Assembly (NCBI GenBank): GCA_910584435.1
Contig: CAJUAP010000014.1
Location: forward strand, 1-45,397
Direction: 5' to 3'
Length of the DNA: 45,397 nt
Source: an uncultured Acetatifactor sp.
GTDB taxonomy: Bacteria > Bacillota > Clostridia > Lachnospirales > Lachnospiraceae
The notes under the pieces are model-generated. The model saw only the letters and a list, made by a program, of their open reading frames with translations. It made no database searches and had not been told where the DNA came from. This document shows, piece by piece, positions 7,850 through 16,599 of this stretch (position 1 is the stretch's first letter; every line of letters starts with the position of its first letter). A program made the translations under genes and the position numbers.

Positions 7850-9658
7850 ATGGAGACATTAAGGTTTGGATTTCGGTATTTTAAAAAGAATATTCCGGTG
7901 GCAATTCTGGCGGAAGCTTTAAGCTTTCTGGGCGTATATGCGGAACTGCTCATGCCGCTTTTGTCCGGGATACTGATTGACTTCGTAATCCAAAAAGGGG
8001 AAGTGAAGGAGGACAGCGGCGGCGCTTTTCATTTTCTGTTGACAGGCCGTTTCGGAGCGCCCCATACAATGCAGTTATTTGCTGCAATTGCGGCGGTTTT
8101 CGGAGTGTTGATGCTGCTGCGGATTGTCTTGATTTATATCAGGGATTTGGTGCAGGAGTGGATTGGTCTGAAGCTGGAAACGGAACTTCGGTATATGACC
8201 TATGGAAAGCTGATGGAATTGGATTCTGCCACTATTGCCGAGTACAATTCGGGCGAACTGCTGCAGATCTTAAACAGTGATACGATTATGTTCAAGGAGC
8301 TGTTTTCCCATAGGATTCCTTATCTGGGGGATTCCGTATTCATACTGGTGATGACGCTGGTGCTGATTGCGCGGATTGATATATCCTTTTTAGTCATTCC
8401 GCTTCTTTTGATGCCGTTCCTGGTGAGGTCTGTGATTCGGTTCAAGCGTAAGGCCAGGGAAAATTTCAAGGAGATTCGTCAGAAGAGTTCGGAGATGAAT
8501 CTGACTACACAGGAGAATATTGCAGCGGTACGGATTGTCCGATCCTTCCATAATGAGGAACTGGAGAAGGAGAAATTCAGAAACGTAAATACACGTTTTC
8601 TGGATGCGAGGATGAAGCAGATATGGCTGTCTTCTAAGTTTGATTTAACATTCAATACCATTCGGCAGATTGCTTATATCAGTACTATCGCAATCGGGGC
8701 GCTGCTGGTCATGCAGGGGAAGCTGACAGTGGGATATATTCTGGCGTCTTCTACATATGTGATGCGGTTTATGAACAATATTACCAGTGTCAACAATCAT
8801 ATCTTTAATATGCAGCAGCAGACCATAGCAGGACTGGCTTTGAAGCATTTTATGGAAAAGGAAAGCAAAGTGCCGGAACCAATGGAAGCGGGACAGGCGC
8901 TTCACTGTGATATGCCGGATATTGAACTGAAAAATGTTTCACTGGAAATGGATGGGCAGGAGATTTTAAAGGATATCAACATCAGCATTCCCTATGGGAA
9001 AAAGCTGGGGATAGTGGGAGAGACCGGCTCCGGAAAGAGTGTGCTGCTTAAAACTCTGGTGCGTATCTGTGATGTTACATCAGGACAGGTCACAATCAGC
9101 GGACATGATATTAAGGAATTCAGCCTGGAAAATCTGCGGAAGATGTATTCTTATGTATTTCAGGATGTGTTTCTGTTTTCCAATACCATTGAGTCCAATA
9201 TAGCGTTCAGCAGGGCGGATATTGACGAACGCATGGTAACGAAGGCAGCCGCTGATGCAGAGGCGGCAAAGTTTATCGATGCGCTTCCCGAACGGTATAA
9301 AACAATTGTGGGAGAGAGAGGACTGGGGATTTCCGGCGGCCAGAAGCAGAGGATTTCCATTGCCAGGGCATTCTTAAAAAATGCGCCTGTTTTTGTGCTG
9401 GATGATTCCACATCCGCCTTAGATGTGAACACGGAGCATGTGCTGCTGAAAAATATCCACGAGCATTTTGCGGATAAGACATTGATTATTACGGCACACC
9501 GCTTTTCTTCCGTGGTGGACTGCGATGAGATTCTATACATGAAAGACGGTATAATCACAGAGAGAGGAACCTTCCGGGAACTGATGAACCTGGGAGGAAG
9601 CTTTGCGCATGTATATCGTGTACAGCAGGAGCAGCAGGCAGATGAGATTCACGTATAA
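7850..9658 (+). CDS. ABC exporter subunit (heterodimer partner 1, degenerate site)
   Basis: A 602-residue half-transporter. An N-terminal membrane domain of about six helices (residues 15-320) is followed by an ATPase domain with Walker A GETGSGKSV near residue 390, signature ISGGQKQ near 494 and Walker B VFVLDDST near 518. The usual catalytic Glu after Walker B is Asp, as in the degenerate-site subunit of heterodimeric exporters such as BmrC/D-type or TM287/288. The partner at 9830 supplies the canonical Glu but a noncanonical signature, so the two fit as a heterodimer with one active and one degenerate ATP site. Substrate cannot be read from sequence; drugs, lipids or peptides are typical for the family. 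No C39 peptidase domain is present. Confidence 0.88.
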   Translation: METLRFGFRYFKKNIPVAILAEALSFLGVYAELLMPLLSGILIDFVIQKGEVKEDSGGAFHFLLTGRFGAPHTMQLFAAIAAVFGVLMLLRIVLIYIRDLVQEWIGLKLETELRYMTYGKLMELDSATIAEYNSGELLQILNSDTIMFKELFSHRIPYLGDSVFILVMTLVLIARIDISFLVIPLLLMPFLVRSVIRFKRKARENFKEIRQKSSEMNLTTQENIAAVRIVRSFHNEELEKEKFRNVNTRFLDARMKQIWLSSKFDLTFNTIRQIAYISTIAIGALLVMQGKLTVGYILASSTYVMRFMNNITSVNNHIFNMQQQTIAGLALKHFMEKESKVPEPMEAGQALHCDMPDIELKNVSLEMDGQEILKDINISIPYGKKLGIVGETGSGKSVLLKTLVRICDVTSGQVTISGHDIKEFSLENLRKMYSYVFQDVFLFSNTIESNIAFSRADIDERMVTKAAADAEAAKFIDALPERYKTIVGERGLGISGGQKQRISIARAFLKNAPVFVLDDSTSALDVNTEHVLLKNIHEHFADKTLIITAHRFSSVVDCDEILYMKDGIITERGTFRELMNLGGSFAHVYRVQQEQQADEIHV

Positions 9659-9677
9659 TAACAGTCTCGAAACGAAA

Positions 9678-9739
9678 GCGCCCGGAAGAATTTTCAGATG
9701 CGCCCTATGCAGCTGAAAATCCTTCCCGGACAAGGGCGC
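9678..9739 (+). terminator. Large hairpin between the two exporter genes
   Basis: GCGCCC-GGAAG-ATTTTCAG (from 9678) pairs with CTGAAAAT-CTTCC-GGGCGC (to 9739) with small bulges. There is no T-run after it, so it may tune expression between the two subunits rather than end transcription. Confidence 0.5.
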
Positions 9740-9752
9740 TGAAGAGAAGAGA

Positions 9753-9804
9753 CGGAACTGGAATAAGAGAGCCGGAACTGGAATAAGAGAGCCGGAACTG
9801 GAAT
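9753..9804 (+). repeat. 20-bp tandem repeat, about 2.6 copies
   Basis: The unit cggaactggaataagagagc occurs at 9753-9772 and 9773-9792, with a partial third copy to 9804. It sits in the leader of the second exporter gene. Confidence 0.85.
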
Positions 9805-9829
9805 CAAAGGGAATAAAAAAGGAGCAGCC

Positions 9830-11602
9830 ATGGCAAAACGGAATACTTTTTATGAAGATGAAAAAATAGAGAAGAAGGTGGATATACGCCAGCTGGGACG
9901 GACGATTGCGTATATCCTTCCTTACAGGAAACTCCTTGCACTGGTCAGCTGTATGATGCTGGTGGCAGCGGTGGTTTCACTGCTTCCGCCCAGGCTGCTG
10001 AAGCTGATCGTGGATGAAGTGGTTGTAGCGAAGGACTATCGTCAGCTGGCACTGGTGGGCGGCGGCTTGGTGCTGCTTGCTGCTGTGGAGATAGTGTCTT
10101 CCTTTGTGCAGGCCAGGAGTATGGGGCGGATGGGGTTAAGCATTATTACCAGAATCCGGACGGATATTTTTGAGCGTCTGCAGCAGCTTTCTTTTGATTA
10201 TTTTGACAATCGGCCGGATGGTAAGATTGTGGTGCGGGTGACGGAATATATCAATGGTTTGGCAGACTTTTTTTCCAATTATGTTATGATGTTTGCCATC
10301 TACATTGTGAAATTAGTAGTGGTGACAGTATTTATGCTTTCCTTAAGCCCCATGCTGACGCTGATTGTGTTTGCCGCGGTACTGCCTATGATGGTGATAA
10401 TCTTCTGGCTGCGTTCCTGTCTGAGAAAAATGTATACGGCTCACAGGGCGAAGAATTCCAATAGGACAGCTTTCCTGGTAGAATCCATCATGGGAGAGCA
10501 GATCGTCAAGAATTATAACAGAATAGGAATCAATAAGGATATCTACCGGCAGATTCATGAAGAGAGTGTGAATATGTGGTGGGATATTGTGAAGCGTTCG
10601 AGACTGAACAGTCCTGTGGTTCAGCTATTCTGGCATACGGGGACTTTATGCATTTTCGGTGTGGCATTGGCTTTGATACTGGGTGGAAATGCAGGTATCA
10701 CTGCGGGGGTGGTGATTACTTTTACCAGCTATATGGGGGCTTTTCAGGATCCGCTGGCGCAGCTGTCAACCATGATTCAGGAACTGGCGCAGGTCAGCTC
10801 TAATTTGGAGCAGGTTTTTGACACCATTGACTATCCGGTGGACATTCAGGATAAGGAAAATCCGGTGATTCTTAAAAATGTCAGGGGCAAGGTGGACTTT
10901 CAGGATGTCACATTTTGCTATGAAGAGAATGTCAATATTTTAAAGCATTTTACGCTGCATGTGAAACCAGGAGAAACGATTGCCCTGGTGGGGCCTACCG
11001 GAGCAGGAAAGACTACGGTAATCAGTATGCTGACCCGGTTTTATGATGTCAGTGAAGGCAGTGTCAGGATTGATGATGTGGATGTGCGGGATGCCAGCTT
11101 GTATTCTCTGCGTTCTGAAGTGGGTGTATTGATGCAGGATCCCTTTATTTTCAAGGGGACCATTCTGGACAATATCCGATATGGCAGATGGGATGCCACC
11201 GATGAAGAATGCAGGGAGGCGGCCCGAAGGATTTCGGCAGATAAATTTATTCAGCGGTTAAGCGGTGGGTATGAGCATATGCTGGAAGAACGGGGAAGCG
11301 GTTTGTCCGCCGGGGAGAGACAGCTGATCAGCTTTGCCAGAATTGTTCTGAAGAATCCTTCCGTGGTGATTCTGGACGAGGCTACCAGTGCCATTGATAC
11401 AGAGACGGAACTGCTGATTCAGGAGGCGCTGGAGATTCTGCTGGAAGGCAAGACGGCATTTATTGTGGCTCATCGTTTATCCACTATTCGGAATGCGGAT
11501 CGTATTCTGTATATCAGCAGCCAGGGAATTGCAGAGGAAGGAACGCATGAAGAGCTGATGGCGAAGAGAGGGCTGTATTATGAGCTGGCCAGCTGTTCAT
11601 AG
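9830..11602 (+). CDS. ABC exporter subunit (heterodimer partner 2)
   Basis: A 590-residue half-transporter with an N-terminal six-helix membrane domain (about residues 25-310) and an ATPase domain. Walker A is GPTGAGKTT near residue 387, and Walker B ends with the canonical catalytic Glu (VVILDEATSAID near 518). Its signature is LSAGERQ, a departure from LSGGQ, while the partner at 7850 has the canonical signature and a degenerate Walker B; this is the complementary pattern expected in heterodimeric exporters. GGAGC and similar purine-rich sequence lie 7-10 bases before the ATG. The 171-base gap from the first subunit carries a hairpin and a tandem repeat. The membrane-located pump exports an unknown substrate. 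Confidence 0.88.
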   Translation: MAKRNTFYEDEKIEKKVDIRQLGRTIAYILPYRKLLALVSCMMLVAAVVSLLPPRLLKLIVDEVVVAKDYRQLALVGGGLVLLAAVEIVSSFVQARSMGRMGLSIITRIRTDIFERLQQLSFDYFDNRPDGKIVVRVTEYINGLADFFSNYVMMFAIYIVKLVVVTVFMLSLSPMLTLIVFAAVLPMMVIIFWLRSCLRKMYTAHRAKNSNRTAFLVESIMGEQIVKNYNRIGINKDIYRQIHEESVNMWWDIVKRSRLNSPVVQLFWHTGTLCIFGVALALILGGNAGITAGVVITFTSYMGAFQDPLAQLSTMIQELAQVSSNLEQVFDTIDYPVDIQDKENPVILKNVRGKVDFQDVTFCYEENVNILKHFTLHVKPGETIALVGPTGAGKTTVISMLTRFYDVSEGSVRIDDVDVRDASLYSLRSEVGVLMQDPFIFKGTILDNIRYGRWDATDEECREAARRISADKFIQRLSGGYEHMLEERGSGLSAGERQLISFARIVLKNPSVVILDEATSAIDTETELLIQEALEILLEGKTAFIVAHRLSTIRNADRILYISSQGIAEEGTHEELMAKRGLYYELASCS

Positions 11603-11710
11603 ATGGTTTCGTAACAATTGTGTATTATCAATCAACTATTGAAATGAAGAGTGAAATATTGTATAGTAATCTGAAACAGTCATTTGCATTTGATGAAGGA
11701 GAGGACAAGG

Positions 11711-11743
11711 ATGAGAATGAAGAAGGTGTCGTGGAATGGGTGA
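11711..11743 (+). CDS. Possible 10-residue leader peptide before the Sel1 gene
   Basis: A short frame (MRMKKVSWNG) has a strong GAAGGAGAGG site 5 to 11 bases upstream, and its stop codon overlaps the ATG of the Sel1-repeat gene. The Sel1 ATG itself has a weaker site, so translation of the short peptide may feed the downstream gene. It is only supported by spacing and overlap. Confidence 0.3.
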   Translation: MRMKKVSWNG

Positions 11744-13706
11744 AAATGATAACATGATAGAATATGATGTGGATTGGGGAAATCCCGGATTTGATGTGCA
11801 GCAATGTCTGATTTCTGCGGAATCCGGGTATGCGTTTGCACAGGATATGATGGGAAACTGTTATAAATATGGTGTCTATGTGAAAAAGGATTTCGCGGCT
11901 GCCGTTGCATGGTTTGAAAAGGCAGCATTACAGGGGAATGCTGCTGCACAGCGCAGCCTGGGGTATTGCTATGACAATGGTCACGGCGTGGAGCAGAACT
12001 ATGAGAAGGCTGTATACTGGTACATAAAAGGTGCCGAAGGCGGTGATATAGATGCACAGCAGAATCTGGCAATCTGTTATGAACATGGGTTTGGTGTGGA
12101 AAAAGACCTTGCCAAGGCTGTGATGTGGTACACCGAAGCGGCAGAGGGAGGACATGAATGGGCGCAGTTTAACCTGGCTAACCACTATGCAAACGGAACC
12201 GGCGTGGAGCAGAATTACGAGAAAGCGGTGGAATGGTATACCAAATCTGCCGGGCAGGGGAATGCGGACGCGGAGTGCAGTCTGGGAAACTGCTATCTCA
12301 GTGGGCATGGAGTACCTCAGGATAAAGCAAGGGCCGTAGAATTGTTTATGAGTTCTGCATCAAAGGATAATTCCATAGCACTGTTTAATATGGGGGTCTG
12401 CTGTGCCAGTGGGGACGGCGTACCGCAGGATTTCAGAACTGCCGCGGAGTGGTATCGGCAGGCGGCAGAAAAGGGAAGCGCCTCTGCAAAGGAAGCGCTG
12501 GGCAGTTTGTATTATTATGGAGACGGTGTGGAACAGGACTTTGTACGCGCTGTTATGTGGTATAGTAAGGCGGCAGAAGAAGGTCATGCGGAGGCTCAAT
12601 GCCGTCTGGCATGGTGTTATAAAGAAGGCGAAGGCGTGAAGCAGGATGACAGGCAGGCTGCCGTATGGTTTATGAAGGCGGCGGAACAGGGAGATGCGGA
12701 CGCACAGCTTTCGCTGTCAAACTGTTATTATAATGGTAAAGGTGTGGAACAGGACTATGAGAAGGCGGCAGAATGGTGTGCCAAAGCTGTCCAGGGAGGC
12801 AGCGCTGCCGCCATGTATAACATGGGAAATATGTATAAGGACGGTAAAGGGGTAATCCGGGATTATGACCAGGCAGTGATGATGTACACCAGAGCGGCGG
12901 AAGCCGGGGATGCGGACGCAATGCTTATGTTATCCAAGTTATACGGCAAGGGCGAAGGGGTAAGTCAGGATTCTGCTCAGGAAATTGCATGGTGTATGAA
13001 AGCCGCCCAAGCCGGGCAGCCTGTCGCACAATACAATATGGGATGCTATTATGACGGCGGTATTGGTGTGGAGCAGGATTCTGTCCAGGCTGTGATGTGG
13101 TTTGCCAGGGCAGCAGGTCAGGGAGAAGCTTCCGCTCAGTATAATCTGGCATATGCCTATGAATCCGGCAGGGGTGTGGAACAGGATTATGAAGAAGCAT
13201 TTCAATGGTATGCGAGAGCAGCTGACCAGGGGGATGTCCAGGCGCAGACTGCTCTGGCCCGTTGCTATGAACGAGGGCAGGGAGTGGCGCAGGATCTGGA
13301 AATGTCAATTCAGTGGTATTTAAAAGCTGCCAGGCAGGGTGATATGATTGCGCAGTTTAAGCTGGGGTACTGTTATAAAAACGGACAGGGTGTGGAGCAG
13401 AACTATGAAAAGGCAGTAAAGTGGTATACCAGGGCTGCCAGACAGGGGGATATGGATGCTCAGTACAATCTGGCAATCTGCTATAAGAATGGGCAGGGTG
13501 TGGAACAGGATTACGAGAAGGCTTTGGATTTATATACCAAGGCTGCCGAACAGGGGCATTCCTATGCACAGTATGTAGTGGGCGTCTTCTACGTGAAGGG
13601 TATGGGTACCATGCAGGATGTGGAAACGGCAGTGGAATGGTTTCAAAAATCTGCTGCGCAGGGAGAGGAAAGCGCAGTGAAGGCATTGAAATCGCTGGGG
13701 TATTGA
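11736..13706 (+). CDS. Sel1-like repeat protein with about 17 repeats
   Basis: A 656-residue solenoid made almost wholly of 36-residue Sel1-like (TPR-related) repeats. The consensus is roughly A-x-x-N-L-G-x-C-Y-x-x-G-x-G-V-E-Q-D-Y-E-K-A-V-x-W-Y with AAEQG between helices; I count 17 linkers of the VEQDY type. Such proteins act as scaffolds for protein-protein contacts and are often linked to secreted effectors or signalling. No signal peptide is visible, so it is probably cytoplasmic. The second part of the protein has the most similar repeats (VEQNYEKAVKWYTRAARQGD versus VEQDYEKALDLYTKAAEQGH), pointing to recent duplication. The ATG at 11736 overlaps a short possible leader peptide; an alternative ATG lies at 11754. 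It is followed by a HipA-like kinase gene. Confidence 0.9.
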   Translation: MGENDNMIEYDVDWGNPGFDVQQCLISAESGYAFAQDMMGNCYKYGVYVKKDFAAAVAWFEKAALQGNAAAQRSLGYCYDNGHGVEQNYEKAVYWYIKGAEGGDIDAQQNLAICYEHGFGVEKDLAKAVMWYTEAAEGGHEWAQFNLANHYANGTGVEQNYEKAVEWYTKSAGQGNADAECSLGNCYLSGHGVPQDKARAVELFMSSASKDNSIALFNMGVCCASGDGVPQDFRTAAEWYRQAAEKGSASAKEALGSLYYYGDGVEQDFVRAVMWYSKAAEEGHAEAQCRLAWCYKEGEGVKQDDRQAAVWFMKAAEQGDADAQLSLSNCYYNGKGVEQDYEKAAEWCAKAVQGGSAAAMYNMGNMYKDGKGVIRDYDQAVMMYTRAAEAGDADAMLMLSKLYGKGEGVSQDSAQEIAWCMKAAQAGQPVAQYNMGCYYDGGIGVEQDSVQAVMWFARAAGQGEASAQYNLAYAYESGRGVEQDYEEAFQWYARAADQGDVQAQTALARCYERGQGVAQDLEMSIQWYLKAARQGDMIAQFKLGYCYKNGQGVEQNYEKAVKWYTRAARQGDMDAQYNLAICYKNGQGVEQDYEKALDLYTKAAEQGHSYAQYVVGVFYVKGMGTMQDVETAVEWFQKSAAQGEESAVKALKSLGY

Positions 13707-13831
13707 CCTGACGGAAGAGAATTCGGAACGGAACCGCCGATGAAGCGTGATTGCTGTATAATGGAGGCGGAGGCAGTACGGTGGAATCAGGCAGGCGGAA
13801 GTCGGATGTATTATGGCAAAGAGGGTTCTGT

Positions 13832-14974
13832 ATGGAGAAATATAAGAAATTCATCATTATGATGAAGGATACGGAAGTGATGAAGGTAGATTTTGATGCT
13901 TTGCAGTATATAGTGATTCAGGAGAAATTACTTCCGTATCCAATCAAAGGGAAATTGAGGGAGATGCCCTCAGGTGACAGAATGATGTCCGCAGGGGAGA
14001 TGACGCAGTGGATGGCTGCGGCCAGAAAAAACGAGGAAGCTGTTGTGAGCTGGCTGGCTAACAGGGTATTGCTCTTAAGCCGTACAAATGCAAAGTGGAT
14101 ATACAATATGTGTCATTTTGAGCAGGTGGGGACGGATGAACAGCGTGTGAAAATTGCCATGGTATGCAGGGCGGTTTCCGTGCTGGATTCCTACTGGCTT
14201 AAATTTGAGGATGATATTGAGGTAAATTGGAGCAGGGTGAATGTCAGACAGAATCCTCTCAATGAAATCATAGCCCAGGTAGCTCTGCATGGAAAATCCC
14301 TTACACTGCAGGGCTCCCTGGTTACGCCGGAGCTTACGACTAACGGGGTCTATGCGAAGGCATGGAGGCGGCACGAGGATTCACAGCTATGGCTGTATAA
14401 ACTGGGAGCGGACGGCAATACCGAATCCCGGATAGAAGTGATGTGTTCCAATCTGCTGGATAAAATGAATGTGGAGCATGTCCGTTATGCGGCAGGGGAG
14501 GACGAGGGAAAGTATGTCTGTATGTGCCCCTGTATGACAACGGAGCAGAAAGCCATTTTGACAGGGATGGAATTTATTTCTTACTGTAATGTAAATGGAA
14601 TCGATCCTGACAGGAGAATGTTTGAGATTGACGGAGAGAGCATTTATAAGATGTGGATTGTGGATTTCCTGATCAGCAACAGGGACAGGCATGGTCAGAA
14701 TTGGGGATTTTTCTATGATGCAGAGACAATGGAGATATTGGGATGCCATCCGCTTTTTGATCATAATAATGCCTTTGACATTGATTTTATGCGGGATATG
14801 GATGCGCCATACCAATTTGGGGATATGACCATAAAGCAGGCGGCGCAGAAAGCCATGAAGAAAGTGGATTTTCATTTTACGGCGCCTGTCACCAGAGAAG
14901 ATTTTATAACGGAGAGGCAGTACAAAAGCTTTCTGGCCAGGGCAAAATGTCTCGGCTTGTCAGGATGCGTATAA
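13832..14974 (+). CDS. HipA-like protein kinase
   Basis: A 380-residue protein with a HipA-type kinase core in its second half. K190 in LWLYKLGA is the likely ATP-contacting Lys, the catalytic loop is NRDRHGQN (residues 283-290, D285 as base) and FDHNNAF (D310) is the metal-binding site equivalent. The first 150 residues are not recognisable and replace the usual HipA N-subdomain. HipA kinases phosphorylate proteins such as glutamyl-tRNA synthetase and can be toxins paired with a DNA-binding HipB. No HipB-like gene is adjacent, so this may be a stand-alone kinase like those found in many Clostridia. The ATG at 13832 is chosen because AGAGGG lies 6 bases upstream; the longer TTG-started frame adds no conserved sequence. 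Confidence 0.7.
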   Translation: MEKYKKFIIMMKDTEVMKVDFDALQYIVIQEKLLPYPIKGKLREMPSGDRMMSAGEMTQWMAAARKNEEAVVSWLANRVLLLSRTNAKWIYNMCHFEQVGTDEQRVKIAMVCRAVSVLDSYWLKFEDDIEVNWSRVNVRQNPLNEIIAQVALHGKSLTLQGSLVTPELTTNGVYAKAWRRHEDSQLWLYKLGADGNTESRIEVMCSNLLDKMNVEHVRYAAGEDEGKYVCMCPCMTTEQKAILTGMEFISYCNVNGIDPDRRMFEIDGESIYKMWIVDFLISNRDRHGQNWGFFYDAETMEILGCHPLFDHNNAFDIDFMRDMDAPYQFGDMTIKQAAQKAMKKVDFHFTAPVTREDFITERQYKSFLARAKCLGLSGCV

Positions 14975-15009
14975 ATCAGAAGCTGGAGTACGGGGATTGG
15001 TGGAGCAAA

Positions 15010-15567
15010 ATGGCTGTTAAAAAGCTGGGAATTGTAGTCTATGGCGCATGTAAAAAAAGGGACGGCTTCTGGGAAGCATGGTTGGACAAGGCAAAAGAAT
15101 TAGTCCGTATGATTGGGTATGCACCCACCCACGCAGGAATTATGGGGACTTCCCTTTCGGATAATCTCAGAACCCTTCGGCGGAGCGAGGGGAAAATGCG
15201 GCAGGTGATAGCGGACGGGGAACCGGTGCAATCGCTATCTGTTTATGTAATGCCTGGGGATTTCCGTACCGAATCTGATAATCTTTGCTGGCTTCATCTG
15301 GCGGACAACAATTGGTACCTGAATAAACAGTTTGAAAAATATGCTTATTGCGAAATGAATTTAGACAAATGCAGCAGAGAAATCATTGAGACAGTGAAAA
15401 CTGTGCTGATGGAGTTTATTGAAATGGAACAGTGTGAGATTTTTACAATGGAGAAAAGCTGGGTACCGTATAATTATGTCTTCAAAGGGATGGGAGAGGA
15501 TATCAGCAGATATCCTACATTAGAGATTTTGTGGAGGATGGATAAGCGGTCGCTTGCGTGCAGGTGA
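15010..15567 (+). CDS. Protein of unknown function, possibly immunity-like
   Basis: A 185-residue soluble protein that I do not recognise. It has GIVVYGACKKRDGFWEAWLDKAKELV near the start and a Trp/Tyr-rich middle (LCWLHLADNNWYLNK). There are no membrane segments or catalytic motifs I can name. The start at 15010 has GGTGGAG four bases upstream; a longer frame from 14947 would overlap the kinase gene by 28 bases and is less likely. It sits between the HipA-like kinase and a protein resembling toxin-immunity proteins, a setting in which small, single-domain, variable proteins are common. The label is context only. Confidence 0.5.
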   Translation: MAVKKLGIVVYGACKKRDGFWEAWLDKAKELVRMIGYAPTHAGIMGTSLSDNLRTLRRSEGKMRQVIADGEPVQSLSVYVMPGDFRTESDNLCWLHLADNNWYLNKQFEKYAYCEMNLDKCSREIIETVKTVLMEFIEMEQCEIFTMEKSWVPYNYVFKGMGEDISRYPTLEILWRMDKRSLACR

Positions 15568-15687
15568 GGGGCAAGGAAGCCAGAACCGGGGGAACAGTTC
15601 AGTGCCCTGTCTTACCTGTTGCGAACAGGGATTATGAGGCAAAGGCCGGTAAAAGCGGATTCATTAAGAGAGGAAAGGGAAAAGGCT

Positions 15688-16497
15688 ATGAGTTATGACT
15701 TAATGGTTTTTGAAAAAGGGAGAATTCCGGCAGACAAATCGGATTTTCAGAACTGGTACCTTCATAAGATGGAATGCAGAGAGGCGAAGGATATTTCCGG
15801 TGTGTCAGAGAAACTACAGCATTTTTTCCATTCGGTACGGAAGATTTTTCCACCTATGAATGGGGCGTTTGCCCCTGATGATAAGGCGCTGTCTGAAAAT
15901 CCCTCCATGGAAAAATATCTCTGTGAATATGATATCAGAGAGGATATGATATATCTTGCTTTTGGTTATTCCGTAGCAGGGTATGCTTATGATATGATTC
16001 GGAGAGCTGCTTATTTTGCAGGTTTGGGATTTTTCAATCCCAGTTCGGATGACAGCCGGCTGGTACTGTTTGACAGCCGCTGCCCCATGCTGTTGGAGGG
16101 AGAATGGTTCCGCCCCGTGGAAATTACACATTTTGATCAAATCAGGGAAAAATTGAACAATATGACGGTAAAAAACCGCAGCTATCTCTATGTAACGGAT
16201 CCAATAGGAAATTATATTCAGATAGGCGGATATGGGAAGCATTTGACTGCGGCAGACAGATATTTCACCGTGGAAAAGCGGACGTATTCTAATCTCAATG
16301 ATTATGTCCATGCCAGAGCAGAATTGCCGGACACCGGAAATGCAGACAAAACAGGGGAGGTAATGATTGCAGGAAATCATGTCAAAGTGAAGGAGAGCCA
16401 GATACTGCCGAAAGATACGGCAGAGCAGCTGTTTCTGGACTTTTTCCGAAATGAGGAAACCGTGGATTCTGTTGCATGGGTGGATTTTGATATATAA
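15688..16497 (+). CDS. Immunity-like protein with Imm1-like C-terminus
   Basis: A 269-residue cytoplasmic protein. The first half begins MSYDLMVFEKGRIPADK and contains MNGAFAP, YDIREDMIYLAFGYS and GLGFFNPSS, matching a widespread family of small proteins that begin MSYDLMVF and occur near polymorphic toxin loci. The second half (from about residue 170: GNYIQIGGYGKHLTAADRY, then AEQLFLDFFRNEETVDSVAW) looks like an Imm1-type immunity domain. The fusion of the two would make a composite immunity protein. GGAAAAGG lies 3-9 bases upstream of the ATG at 15688, which is preferred over the frame opening at 15619. No cognate toxin lies in the window. Function is inferred from family resemblance only. 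Confidence 0.6.
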   Translation: MSYDLMVFEKGRIPADKSDFQNWYLHKMECREAKDISGVSEKLQHFFHSVRKIFPPMNGAFAPDDKALSENPSMEKYLCEYDIREDMIYLAFGYSVAGYAYDMIRRAAYFAGLGFFNPSSDDSRLVLFDSRCPMLLEGEWFRPVEITHFDQIREKLNNMTVKNRSYLYVTDPIGNYIQIGGYGKHLTAADRYFTVEKRTYSNLNDYVHARAELPDTGNADKTGEVMIAGNHVKVKESQILPKDTAEQLFLDFFRNEETVDSVAWVDFDI

Positions 16498-16599
16498 TAC
16501 TTCGGGTGAATGCCTGGATGTTGTGGATGTGGGAGCGGAAACTGACGTAAGCGGCTGATAAACAGGGAGAACGGGCAGGTGAATAAGGAGGATGGACAG

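Noticed and set aside
11736..13706. Tandem DNA repeats suggesting a CRISPR-like or satellite array
   Set aside because: The 108-base periodicity comes from 36-residue Sel1 repeats in a continuous coding frame, with no identical repeats and spacers.
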